IMG/VR virus record: IMGVR_UViG_3300048021_000107
Coordinates: 1-22,032 of that record
Origin: a virus
Strand: one strand, 5' to 3'
Length of the DNA stretch: 22,032 nt
Shown: positions 13,735 through 21,270 of the stretch, one piece after another
How the letters are laid out: the number at the start of each line of letters is the position of its first letter
Position numbering within the stretch: the stretch's first letter is position 1
Notes under the pieces: generated by a model
Database searches by the model: none
What the model was told of the DNA's origin: nothing
Seen by the model: only the letters and a program-made list of their open reading frames with translations
Program-made: the position numbers and the translations under genes

Positions 13735-14685
13735 TTAGGAACCTGACAGGTCGAAGATGCCAGCGTGTGCCTTTGGAGCTTGTACTTTCAAAGCCCACTC
13801 AGTCACAATCTGGAACTTCTCTGCGTCACCTGTTGCCGCAATTTCGTTCTCTACAAAGTTGCGACCATTGATGGTGCAAAGAGAAGCGAAGTCTGGGTCA
13901 ATCAAGAACGCACGGTCATTGCCCATGAAGCGTGATGGAGCGACCTCGATGGTGCCAAAGTCAGTCAGGAAGACTGATGTTGAACCAACGTAGGTTACTT
14001 CTTTCGCCTGAGTCATGTTCACTTGGTTGTTTACCAAGTTTGAAGATGCTGTCAGGTTTGAGAAGTTCGCACGGTTTGTTGCTGAACAAACCATCATCTT
14101 CGGGTTACCACCGTCTGTCCAAGCATCTTGCATCGCATCTTCGATGAGAGCAAGTGTCAGAGCGCGGTCATCACCGTCTGTAATGGTGTCTGTGCCGTCT
14201 CCTGTGCCAAATGCACCGGCTGTTGCACCGACTGAACCATTTGTAATCCAGCAAGACAGTGATGCTGATTTACGAGGGTCTGAACCAGAACGAGCAACGT
14301 CTGTGTCACCGATTGATTTTTCGATGTCACGGCGAAGTTCCAATGATTTCAGTACCTTCTGGTATGCCAGTTCACGGTCACGGCCAGCTTTTTCGACTGC
14401 ATCAAGTGTCTTTGATACAGCGACTGCTGCTACTGAAATCTGGTGGTAGTTGCCCAGACGAGTAGTAGCTGTTGGTGTGCCGATGCTGGCGTCTGCGCCT
14501 TCATTGACGTAGTTGGTGGCTGATGCGGCAGCCAATTCTTGAACCTGCCACTCAGTAAAGATACCGTTTGAGGTCTCTTTCTTGAGCGCGGAAAAGATTG
14601 GTGTCTCATCGGGGTCGATGCGATAAATCACATCGGCTAGTTGTTCTTTCTCGCCTACTGCGAGACTGGTTGTGAATGTGGCCAT
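13735..14685 (-). CDS. Major capsid protein, SU10-type HK97 fold (316 aa)
   Basis: AAGGAG lies 9-10 bases before ATG 14685, the strongest ribosome site in the head module, as expected for the most abundant protein. The N-terminus has EKEQLADVIYRIDPDETPIF then WQVQELAAASATNYVNEG, and the middle TTRLGNYHQISVAAVAVSKT; these are the marks of the DUF5309/SU10 major capsid family, which has the HK97 fold and forms the icosahedral shell. The C-terminus (FASLCTINGRNFVENEIA, and TEWALKVQAPKAHAGIFDL) also fits. Length of about 316 is normal for the family. The scaffold-like gene precedes it and a hairpin follows. Confidence 0.93.
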   Translation of the reverse strand: MATFTTSLAVGEKEQLADVIYRIDPDETPIFSALKKETSNGIFTEWQVQELAAASATNYVNEGADASIGTPTATTRLGNYHQISVAAVAVSKTLDAVEKAGRDRELAYQKVLKSLELRRDIEKSIGDTDVARSGSDPRKSASLSCWITNGSVGATAGAFGTGDGTDTITDGDDRALTLALIEDAMQDAWTDGGNPKMMVCSATNRANFSNLTASSNLVNNQVNMTQAKEVTYVGSTSVFLTDFGTIEVAPSRFMGNDRAFLIDPDFASLCTINGRNFVENEIAATGDAEKFQIVTEWALKVQAPKAHAGIFDLSGS

Positions 14686-14699
14686 TTTGAAAACTCCTT

Positions 14700-15716
14700 C
14701 TAAGTTTTATTGCCCATCAAGTATGATACGGCGGCATCTACTGAACGCTCTTTATTGAGCCTTCCCATAGCTTGCTGCCGCGAACGACTAGCAGCTTGTT
14801 TCTTAGACCGTGGCTGACCAGCTTTAGCCATTTTAGGAGCTTGCTTTGTGCGTTTTTTAGCATTGGGTTTCTTCTTCTGAAGATTGTCCCACTGCATCGC
14901 TTTGTAAAGAATCTCAATAGCTCTTGCGTCAGACGCATTCGCTACCTCTGATTCGCTAAAACCCACATTACGAGCATAGTTGATTACATCAATACGCTCC
15001 GTGCTTCTGCGGTCTTCATCCCTCCACTGAGGGATGCGTTCTAGCATTTCAGACCGTTGTGCTGATAGGTGTTTCTTCAACTCCTGTTCGCGTTCAGCGG
15101 CCTGTTGTTGAGCAACATACTGTCGCTCCTGCTCCACTTTTGCAAGGTTAGTCATACGGCTGTCGTACTCTGCTCTAATTGCGTTGTACTCTTCCGCTGT
15201 AACCTCTTTTGCTAATGAGACCCAGTCAGGTTCCTGTGGAATTGTCTGACTAATCTGCTGTGCCACAACCTCAAGTTGCTGTGCGTAGTAATCACGAGCC
15301 TGCTTTGCTTCTGCTGCTTCTTTTTCAGCAGCTTTACGCATTTCAGCAGCCTCTTGGCTACGCTTGGTAAAAGCCTTTTGCCTCTGATAACCTTGTAGGG
15401 CTTCGTCCAGGCTGACCTCTAACTCTTCGCCGTCTACTCTGACTTTGTAGAGTTCTTGTTGAGGTTCCTCTTCGTCATCCTCGTAGTCATCGTCTTCATC
15501 AGACTCATCGACATCATCAACATCATCCTCGTCATCTTCGTAGGATTCAGCCTCTGGCTGAGTATCCTCTTCCGTGATTTCGGCCTCTGTCTCCATCGGC
15601 TCGGAAGCTTCCGCTTCCTGTCGCTCTTCTTCAACCTTGTCCGGCTCGGGGGTCGTTAGAAGGCTAATTGCATCATTTACTGAAAAATTGCCGGTTCCTT
15701 GCGGATTGTCGGACAT
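14700..15716 (-). CDS. Scaffolding-type protein (338 aa)
   Basis: Placed directly before the capsid gene, as scaffolds usually are, with AAGGAAG upstream of ATG 15716. Residues 24-87 are extremely acidic (Asp/Glu-rich), a short beta patch with LYKVRVDGEELEVSLDEALQ follows (90-109), then a long helical coil (about 110-215, QEAAEMRKAAEKEAAEAKQA), and the C-terminal 60 residues are strongly basic (KKPNAKKRTKQAPKMAKAG). Acidic, coiled and basic parts in this order are typical of scaffolds that bind capsid subunits through a charged C-terminus. I infer assembly of the prohead; no protease domain is seen. Confidence 0.82.
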   Translation of the reverse strand: MSDNPQGTGNFSVNDAISLLTTPEPDKVEEERQEAEASEPMETEAEITEEDTQPEAESYEDDEDDVDDVDESDEDDDYEDDEEEPQQELYKVRVDGEELEVSLDEALQGYQRQKAFTKRSQEAAEMRKAAEKEAAEAKQARDYYAQQLEVVAQQISQTIPQEPDWVSLAKEVTAEEYNAIRAEYDSRMTNLAKVEQERQYVAQQQAAEREQELKKHLSAQRSEMLERIPQWRDEDRRSTERIDVINYARNVGFSESEVANASDARAIEILYKAMQWDNLQKKKPNAKKRTKQAPKMAKAGQPRSKKQAASRSRQQAMGRLNKERSVDAAVSYLMGNKT

Positions 15717-15718
15717 AA

Positions 15719-16006
15719 TTACTTCCTTTTCTCAAATTGTTGACGATTATGCAACTCTTGTAGAGTTGCCTTTGCCATTTTCCCATCCTCGACTACTTTG
15801 TGTATGTAGCCTTTTAGTGCCTCTAGGTTCTGGCAAAGCATATACAGACGCTCTCGTGCGTCCGTGTCTTTCAATGCGCTTTGCTTCCACGCTTTCGTAA
15901 ATTCATCCTCTAAATACTCAAAGCTCTCGATGAATATTTCGTTCCTAAGTACAGCTTCAGCTTTGTCAGCCCTAGCCATATCTTGTCTAGCTTTTCCTTC
16001 TTTCAT
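15719..16006 (-). CDS. Small helical phage protein (95 aa)
   Basis: ATG 16006 follows GAAAGAAGAG. The whole product appears helical: EAVLRNEIFIESFEYLEDEF, then TKAWKQSALKDTDARERLYM, ending with a charged coil (HNRQQFEKRK). Proteins with the same shape (a helix, then W-K-x-S-x-x-x-D-x-x-x-R-E-x-L, then a final helix) are common between portal and capsid genes of phages, where their role is unclear. It overlaps no other gene and lies three bases before the scaffold start. Confidence 0.82.
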   Translation of the reverse strand: MKEGKARQDMARADKAEAVLRNEIFIESFEYLEDEFTKAWKQSALKDTDARERLYMLCQNLEALKGYIHKVVEDGKMAKATLQELHNRQQFEKRK

Positions 16007-16021
16007 ACTCTTCTTTCAAAA

Positions 16022-16735
16022 TTACATTAATAATCCAGTGAAACCACCTGAAAAATCTTTAACAGAACGTAAGGGCGTGTAATCAGAAACTGGATTTTTG
16101 TTTGGGTTTATAGGAGTAATCTGATTGTCAAAAACAGGACGATTCAAATTTTGTAAACCAACAAAATCAGGATTAGCAGATGAAAGAGATGTATAGCTAG
16201 TAGGATTTTGAGGCAATCCCATATACTCCTCAAGAGAAACACCAACTGCACCAGGAGGTATGGCTACGCGAGTGCGTCTATCATATGCCCATCTTGTTCC
16301 GTTTGGCAGCTTAAAATAATCAGTAAAGCCACTAGGGTCGGCGGCTAATTTTGGTGAAGTAGGAGACGTGTAACCATCTATACCAAAACCACCACCATAC
16401 ATATCACTAGTGTTTATATTAGGCCCAGGTAAAGGCTCAGGAGATAAGTCATAATATTGAGACGGACTCTGCGCTCCTTCAAAGGTTTTTTTATTTTCCG
16501 ATATTGGCTGACCAGTCATGGAAACTTGATTCAAGTTGTTTTTAGGTAAACTATAATCAAGAAGATTGTAGTAAGGTGAGATTTTAGGGTAGCTAGATTG
16601 ATTGCTAGGCAAAAATCCCATTGGTGAAGAAAAACCGCCCAAGCTACTGTAGCCCCCACTTTCATTGTAGGACATATTCCCTAAATTGTTAAATAAAGGG
16701 CTTAACTGTATAGGATTTCTTATGTTCTGAAACAT
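16022..16735 (-). CDS. Low-complexity Asn/Ser/Pro/Tyr-rich protein (237 aa)
   Basis: ATG 16735 has AGGT about 7 bases upstream. The product is rich in Asn, Ser, Gly, Pro and Tyr with little helix and no membrane segment; typical stretches are GGYSSLGGFSSPMGF, PKISPYYNLLDYSLPKNN and PSPSQYYDLSP-like SQYYDLSPEPLPGPN. One ordered patch (YFKLPNGTRWAYDRRTRVAI, residues 139-158) stands out. No family is recognised. The gene is more AT-rich than the portal gene (a 60-base sample at 16561-16620 has 23 G/C), so it may be a recent or fast-evolving addition. Its place in the head operon suggests a virion or assembly protein, not proven. Confidence 0.65.
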   Translation of the reverse strand: MFQNIRNPIQLSPLFNNLGNMSYNESGGYSSLGGFSSPMGFLPSNQSSYPKISPYYNLLDYSLPKNNLNQVSMTGQPISENKKTFEGAQSPSQYYDLSPEPLPGPNINTSDMYGGGFGIDGYTSPTSPKLAADPSGFTDYFKLPNGTRWAYDRRTRVAIPPGAVGVSLEEYMGLPQNPTSYTSLSSANPDFVGLQNLNRPVFDNQITPINPNKNPVSDYTPLRSVKDFSGGFTGLLM

Positions 16736-16743
16736 TAAACTAC

Positions 16744-17871
16744 CTAACTTAAAAGTGTAAACCCTTCTTTCTGATATGGGTCTTTATATATGTCAAACTG
16801 TGTACCAGCACCTCGGCGGTATGCCAAGTTAGCCGCGCCAAAGTCCTGCGGCCCTAGTCCGTACCTTGTAGCAAAGTCAGACATGCCAGTTGGGGCTACA
16901 TCAAGCAAGCCTAAACGTGCATATGTACCAGGGGCGGCAGGCGGTGTTGGTGGTGCTATTGGTAAAAGCCCCGCATCGCCTCTTGTATCTAATCGGCAAG
17001 CCTGCAAGTCCTCATCGAACATATATCCTTCATCACATTGGCCAGTGACAGGGCTAACTGGCTTTATCTCTGGACTTGGGCCATTGTCACGACCACCGTC
17101 TGGCTGACTACCCTCACCAAAACCTGTGTAGACTGAGCGCAGAGCTAAATCCTCTTCAGTCATAGGTGGGCCAAGTAACATATCAGTAAGACCTACAATC
17201 CCCTTACCAAATAGGTTAAGGCTAGGAAAAGGCGAGCCTCCTGGTGGCCCATAAAAACCTGTCACTTGACCTTTTGGGCTAACCTCAAAATTATATGCTC
17301 CAGTCTTGTCATATATGTTTTGCATATAACCAGGCATTGCACCGTATTGCTCTCTTGTTAACCCTGCTAGGTTACCACCTCCAATTGGCATACCAGTCAC
17401 AGGGTCATAGCCGACATTCTCAGGTGCTGAATAGGGGCTTATACCCAAGCCCTTTTGAGCAGCGTTTATTGCTGCGACTTGAGCAGCGGTTATGCCGCCT
17501 GTTGATTTAGGCTCCTGCGTTACAGCAGCAGCAATATTGTTAAGAGCAGCATTGACAGCCGCCGCATCTACACCCCTATCACTAGCTACATTACCTAATC
17601 CCGCCATCGCCTGCGCTTCGGCAGCAGCTTGCTCTTCTGCCGCTAAACCTGAGTAAACCCCAGCAGCAACATCACTAATAAAGTTATCAGAGTCACCGCC
17701 ATAAACATCGTCCACAAAACTTTGTTCTCGCGCTCTCATTTCATTTGGATTAGAGCGGTCAGGCTGGCCTCCACCTGCGCCGCCGCCGTCATCGTCAGAG
17801 CCAAAGCAGAACATCTGGCGTTGCATATACTCGCCGTAGTCAAAACCATCAATTAAATCGCGTGAACGCAT
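16744..17871 (-). CDS. Gly/Ala/Pro-rich protein with two-cysteine motif (375 aa)
   Basis: ATG 17871 has AAGGAAGG 7 bases upstream and overlaps the acyltransferase gene by 23 bases. The N-terminus includes a Gly/Asp-rich run (GSDDDGGGAGGG), followed by Ala-rich helices (AAAEAQAMAGLGNVASDRGV) and a long Gly/Pro-rich middle. Near residue 280 is a compact motif, CDEGYMFDEDLQACRLD, probably a disulphide or metal loop as in other marine phage proteins I recall. No enzyme domain is visible. It is placed directly after the acyltransferase and could be a minor virion protein; that it is the acylated partner is only a hypothesis. Confidence 0.7.
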   Translation of the reverse strand: MRSRDLIDGFDYGEYMQRQMFCFGSDDDGGGAGGGQPDRSNPNEMRAREQSFVDDVYGGDSDNFISDVAAGVYSGLAAEEQAAAEAQAMAGLGNVASDRGVDAAAVNAALNNIAAAVTQEPKSTGGITAAQVAAINAAQKGLGISPYSAPENVGYDPVTGMPIGGGNLAGLTREQYGAMPGYMQNIYDKTGAYNFEVSPKGQVTGFYGPPGGSPFPSLNLFGKGIVGLTDMLLGPPMTEEDLALRSVYTGFGEGSQPDGGRDNGPSPEIKPVSPVTGQCDEGYMFDEDLQACRLDTRGDAGLLPIAPPTPPAAPGTYARLGLLDVAPTGMSDFATRYGLGPQDFGAANLAYRRGAGTQFDIYKDPYQKEGFTLLS

Positions 17872-18265
17872 AACCAGACCTTCCTTTCAATGACCTACGC
17901 CATTGTCCTTTTATGTTGTCGCCGTATTTTCTACCAAGCTCATCTCTTATTCTTTTAATCCAACTAGCCTTTAAACCAAATGGAGAAATAATATCTGGTA
18001 TAAACAAGTTGTCTCCACTGTTCCATTCATCAGTCTTAATAGAGCGTTCTCCGCTAGTAAGCTCCTTAATGGCACTGTCATTTACAAAAGCGTATGACAA
18101 AAACATAACCGGCATATCATTGTTTTTAAACAAAAAATACTGTTCTTTAATAATTGGTAACAGCAAAAACTTTTTAAAAGCAACCATACGCCAGTTGTCA
18201 TAATACTTGAAATGACTAGCTAAATACATAGCATCACTAAATATCCGTGGTGCTAGTGAACCCAT
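17849..18265 (-). CDS. HlyC-like toxin-activating lysine acyltransferase family protein (138 aa)
   Basis: Members of this family (HlyC, ApxC, CyaC) move a fatty acyl chain from acyl carrier protein to lysines of RTX toxins. The match is seen in DNWRMVAFKKFLLLPIIKEQ with HlyC R-N-W plus V-L-P-A-I, in MPVMFLSYAFVNDSAIKEL, and above all in EWNSGDNLFIPDIISPFG, which aligns without gaps to the HlyC segment W-T-S-G-D through A-P-F-G. Asp91 here falls on the catalytic Asp92 of HlyC. The catalytic His23 of HlyC aligns with Tyr22; a His is at 18, four residues earlier. The length of 138 is somewhat shorter than HlyC (170). ATG 18265 immediately follows the portal stop and has GAGG upstream. DNA at 18061-18240 is 31% G+C against 52% in a portal sample, a sign of transfer. 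Confidence 0.82.
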   Translation of the reverse strand: MGSLAPRIFSDAMYLASHFKYYDNWRMVAFKKFLLLPIIKEQYFLFKNNDMPVMFLSYAFVNDSAIKELTSGERSIKTDEWNSGDNLFIPDIISPFGLKASWIKRIRDELGRKYGDNIKGQWRRSLKGRSGYAFTRFN

Positions 18266-20332
18266 TTACACCCTCGGCAAGTTAGTAGAAATCTGTGAAT
18301 CTGTTACAGCCTTAGCCACGCGAAGCTCTGCCTCTGCTTGTAACTCTTGACGGCGTAGCTCCATTTCCATCTGCATCTTTTCGCGGTCTAGCATAAGCTG
18401 CTGTTCCATCTTCTCACGTTGCAAAGCGATATTCGCCTCAGCCTTTTGCTGCTCAAGAGCCTGCTGTGCCTGTGCTTTTTGCTGCTCAAGCTGCATAAGC
18501 TGTTGCATCTGCATTTGCTCTGGAGACATCTGTGGAGGCTGTTGTGCCTGCTGTTGCTGCATCATCGCTATCTGCTGTGGTGCATTAAAGAACTGGTCTG
18601 CATCCTTAAAGCCGCCAATCTCAGCAATGCTGCGAAGTGTATTAACGTACTGAGACATTGTAACAACAGGATTGTTTGGCCCTAACTGCTGCAAGATTTG
18701 CTCTTGCTTTGTAGCAATCTGCGTCAGGAACGCAATCTTCTGCTCATCATCAGCCGTTCCAAGCCCAACCTGCACAACAACGTCAAACTCGCTAGTCCAT
18801 TCACGCGGGTCAATCGGCACAAAGTTGTTACGCAGACGCACAATACGCGGTTTGTTATCGTACTTGGTAACCAGATGCAGAATACCACGGAACAAATCCT
18901 TGACGCCTGTCTCAGCCATTGTACGAGCATAGCTCTCTAGCTTGACCTGTGCGCCTCTGACAGTCGCGCTAATAGCACTAGCTGTTGTAGACTGTAGTGC
19001 ATTTGCATCCAAACCCTGTGACGCCTTGCTCATGCCTGTACGCTGTTCTTTGACGTTGTCCAGATAATCCATCAAAGGCCGGATTTCACCGCCTACAGCG
19101 GTGCCTTGAATGGCTTGCACCATACCAGGCTGACGAGCGCGAATAATACCGCCAGCAGTACCCTCAAGCAAATCATCCAGATTCACCTGACCCTCAACAG
19201 CAACCATTCGTGGCAGTGTGCTTGTATATACGCTGTCCAGATACTGGCGCATCAGAGTAGACTTGATGACCTGCAAGTCCTCAGTCATATCATAAATGCT
19301 GCGGCCAATCATACGATGCGGCATAAGGATTGGGCTAACAACGGCAAATGGAACGTGGTCAAACGGCTCGTTATGCAGGATGTGTGCTGCACCGTCACCA
19401 ATTGCACAGATACGGCGGCGTTCTGCAATGCCGTCACCGTCAAAGTCTACGTTCATAATGCACTCGTAGTACACGACCTCACGCAATGTGGGGTCTGCTG
19501 CATCGGTGCCTGTATTTGCTTCTAGGTCTTGAAAGCGATTGGTACGCTCTTGGTCTACATCTAGGTCTGCTGTACCAGCGTGTGCCTCAACCTCATCTCT
19601 GTCATAGCCCATTGCTACGAGGTCAGAAACTGTCATTGTTGTGCGGTGTGCTACAAAATACGCTTCTTCCAGGCTAGTAGCGCGGCGATTTACCAGAAAC
19701 TCCTCTGGCGGTACGTTTATGACTTTAATCTTGCCCTTGCGCTCTGTAACACGGACTGACAAGTCATAATTACTTTCAAGAGGAACCACCGTTCCATCTT
19801 CTTCCATATACGAATTAACAACGGTTTCTTGCTGCTCAACCACATCAATGTCTGGGTTAGACAAGAGCGCAGCCAGTTCATTCTCATCAAGTCCATTATA
19901 TTCTTCTTCAGTGACATTCTCTTCTTCCTCATAGAAATACTTTACAACGCCAAGACGGAACAACAAGGCATCTTTAAACCAGTTATACAGGATTTTGTAG
20001 CCTTCATTATCGTGGTTGATAATGTAGTTTACATAGTCACTAACCTGTTCAGCACGTTCTACATCTTCTGCTGTGCGAGGGCTAAAGCGCACATACTTGT
20101 CGTTTGCCGTAAACACACGCATCAGGTTTGGCATAATAGCCTCGACCGTATCTGCTACCTCTGTGCTAACAACTGATGACCGGCCTTGAACCTCGTTGCC
20201 AAATGGCTCACCAAGGTAAAAATCCATTGCACGAATGCGGTCTTGAGAAAATTCACTGTCGAAATGATTAAGGGCATCTGTTACTTCCGAAGAAACAATG
20301 CTGTTAAGCTGATACTCATCCATTTTTGGCAT
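18266..20332 (-). CDS. Portal protein, SU10-type (688 aa)
   Basis: Forms the dodecameric ring at the head vertex through which DNA is packaged and ejected. I start at ATG 20332 because AAGGA lies 8 bases before it; an ATG ten codons upstream has no such site. Features are the N-terminal RIRAMDFYLGEPFGNEVQGR-like region with DRIRAMDFYLGEP, SSVVSTEVADTVEAIMPNLM, the central RMVAVEGQVNLDDLLEGTAG, TGMSKASQGLDANALQSTTA, and EFDVVVQVGLGTADDEQKIA, all typical of this portal family. The last 110 residues are a Gln/Met-rich coiled coil, probably the barrel or crown. It overlaps the preceding small gene by 17 bases and directly precedes the acyltransferase. Confidence 0.93.
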   Translation of the reverse strand: MPKMDEYQLNSIVSSEVTDALNHFDSEFSQDRIRAMDFYLGEPFGNEVQGRSSVVSTEVADTVEAIMPNLMRVFTANDKYVRFSPRTAEDVERAEQVSDYVNYIINHDNEGYKILYNWFKDALLFRLGVVKYFYEEEENVTEEEYNGLDENELAALLSNPDIDVVEQQETVVNSYMEEDGTVVPLESNYDLSVRVTERKGKIKVINVPPEEFLVNRRATSLEEAYFVAHRTTMTVSDLVAMGYDRDEVEAHAGTADLDVDQERTNRFQDLEANTGTDAADPTLREVVYYECIMNVDFDGDGIAERRRICAIGDGAAHILHNEPFDHVPFAVVSPILMPHRMIGRSIYDMTEDLQVIKSTLMRQYLDSVYTSTLPRMVAVEGQVNLDDLLEGTAGGIIRARQPGMVQAIQGTAVGGEIRPLMDYLDNVKEQRTGMSKASQGLDANALQSTTASAISATVRGAQVKLESYARTMAETGVKDLFRGILHLVTKYDNKPRIVRLRNNFVPIDPREWTSEFDVVVQVGLGTADDEQKIAFLTQIATKQEQILQQLGPNNPVVTMSQYVNTLRSIAEIGGFKDADQFFNAPQQIAMMQQQQAQQPPQMSPEQMQMQQLMQLEQQKAQAQQALEQQKAEANIALQREKMEQQLMLDREKMQMEMELRRQELQAEAELRVAKAVTDSQISTNLPRV

Positions 20333-20549
20333 TTGATTTTTCCTTCGGCTTGGTTTGCCCATACATACAGCAGCCAGAGCTTTTGCACATCTTCTTTGCT
20401 ACGCAGCCCTTGCAAGTCTCAAAACTTGGCAACGCTTCTACTTTCGCAGATGCAGAAACGGAAGCCTTAGCTATTGCTTGAGCTTCCTTACTTAGTTCTA
20501 CTGGCCTGGGGCGTTGCACAGGCGGCCTTCTCATAACTCTGGTAAACAT
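20316..20549 (-). CDS. Small basic Cys-motif protein (77 aa)
   Basis: ATG 20549 overlaps the preceding stop (TAATG). A basic Arg/Pro N-terminus (MRRPPVQRPRPVEL) and an Ala/Ser helix lead to a cysteine cluster, CKGCVAKKMCKSSGCCM, with Cys at 46, 49, 55, 60 and 61. The spacing C-x2-C-x5-C-x5-C equals that in the protein encoded at 20692-20880, so a metal or iron-sulphur site is likely. The end overlaps the portal start. Function unknown. Confidence 0.75.
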   Translation of the reverse strand: MFTRVMRRPPVQRPRPVELSKEAQAIAKASVSASAKVEALPSFETCKGCVAKKMCKSSGCCMYGQTKPKEKSNAKNG

Positions 20550-20695
20550 TACTTATCGCTTGCGTAGTTTCCTGTCATTACCATCTTACCGTTTTTAACG
20601 GTATATGGAGACTTTGATGCAGCTTCGCGCCTGTCACCAATCTTAGGCTTTGGCATTGGAATGGGTGTGCCTTTAGGTGTCTTGCCGTAGTTCAT
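20549..20695 (-). CDS. Hypothetical small basic protein (48 aa)
   Basis: A short frame from ATG 20695 to TAA 20549-20551, filling the gap between two small genes exactly: its ATG overlaps the upstream stop (ATGA) and its stop overlaps the next ATG (TAATG). The product is Lys/Pro-rich at the start (MNYGKTPKGTPIPMPKPKIG) and ends with YTVKNGKMVMTGNYASDK. I know no family. The double overlap in a chain of coupled genes is the main support; the ribosome site is weak. Confidence 0.65.
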   Translation of the reverse strand: MNYGKTPKGTPIPMPKPKIGDRREAASKSPYTVKNGKMVMTGNYASDK

Positions 20696-20880
20696 TTCTT
20701 TGCCGCTTTCTTTTTGGATGTCTTTTTAAGGATTCCTGTCATACCAATTCCTGTGCTTGTCATAACCGGCACAGACTCTGGTTCCTGCATAATAACAGGC
20801 TTTGCATCCTTTTTATAGGCTATACAACGTGCCTGTGCTTTACACCGGCTAGGATACGGACATTTATCACAGATACTCAT
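20692..20880 (-). CDS. Small Cys-motif protein (62 aa)
   Basis: I chose ATG 20880 (AAGGA, 6-7-base gap) over an in-frame GTG seven codons upstream. The N-terminus MSICDKCPYPSRCKAQARCI has cysteines at 4, 7, 13 and 19 (C-x2-C-x5-C-x5-C), and the C-terminus is a lysine-rich tail (KKTSKKKAAKK). The motif suggests a zinc or iron-sulphur knuckle, with the tail perhaps binding nucleic acid. It starts just after the preceding stop at 20882. No named family. Confidence 0.75.
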   Translation of the reverse strand: MSICDKCPYPSRCKAQARCIAYKKDAKPVIMQEPESVPVMTSTGIGMTGILKKTSKKKAAKK

Positions 20881-20881
20881 A

Positions 20882-21100
20882 CTAATTCCTTTTCTTGCCA
20901 CTAGCCGTCACCGACCAGTTTACACGTTTCGGGCCTGTCTTCTTCTTGGCCTCTTGCTTGCTAATACGGCCTGCAACCTTTGCTGGCCTACAAGCAGGGT
21001 AAGCACGTTTCTCGCCTTTCTGGCGTCCACACGGCTTTCCTGTGTTTACGTCAACCCACTTGTCTTTGAACCATTTACCTAGTCCGGCTTGTGCTGGCAT
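20882..21100 (-). CDS. Conserved small basic phage protein (72 aa)
   Basis: ATG 21100 overlaps the preceding stop (TAATG) and has GGGGAAA upstream; the frame is open further up, but no better start exists. The product has GLGKWFKDKWVDVNTGKPCG, RQKGEKRAYPACRPAKVAGR, and a Lys-rich remainder. The phrase K-W-F-K-x-K-W-V-D with later C-G-R and Y-P-x-C is, as I recall, conserved in many marine viral and some bacterial small proteins of the DUF5872 kind. The two Cys (24, 37) may bind metal. Function is unknown. Confidence 0.8.
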   Translation of the reverse strand: MPAQAGLGKWFKDKWVDVNTGKPCGRQKGEKRAYPACRPAKVAGRISKQEAKKKTGPKRVNWSVTASGKKRN

Positions 21101-21270
21101 TACGCTTTCCCCACACGATTGTCTGAGCCGCCCCACTTGCCACCCTTCTCCTTGTACCACTTAGCAGCGTAGGCGTTAGCGTAAGCAGAAGGATAAACCT
21201 TGTACTTACGCTTCGCCGCTGCTTTGGCTCGTGACCAAAGCGCAGGGTCTTTGGGCTTACTTGCCGCCAC
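21100..21270 (-). CDS. Conserved small basic phage protein (56 aa, GTG start)
   Basis: From GTG 21270 to TAA 21100-21102. No ATG is available, and the ribosome site is weak (GGTAAG). The product has the phrases DPALWSRAKAAAKRKYKV, YPSAYANAYAAKWYKEKGG and a Trp/Gly-rich end. The core K-V-Y-P-S-A-Y-A-N-A-Y-A is very common in small phage proteins and often follows the type of protein encoded next door. Function unknown. The strong pattern makes the gene secure despite its size. Confidence 0.78.
   Translation of the reverse strand: MAASKPKDPALWSRAKAAAKRKYKVYPSAYANAYAAKWYKEKGGKWGGSDNRVGKA

Noticed and set aside
16744-17871. GGDSDNFIS in the 375-residue protein as an RTX nonapeptide, which would make it a toxin target for the acyltransferase
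   Set aside because: Only one poor match to the Gly-Gly-x-Gly-x-Asp pattern; RTX proteins have many tandem copies. No RTX array exists in the window.
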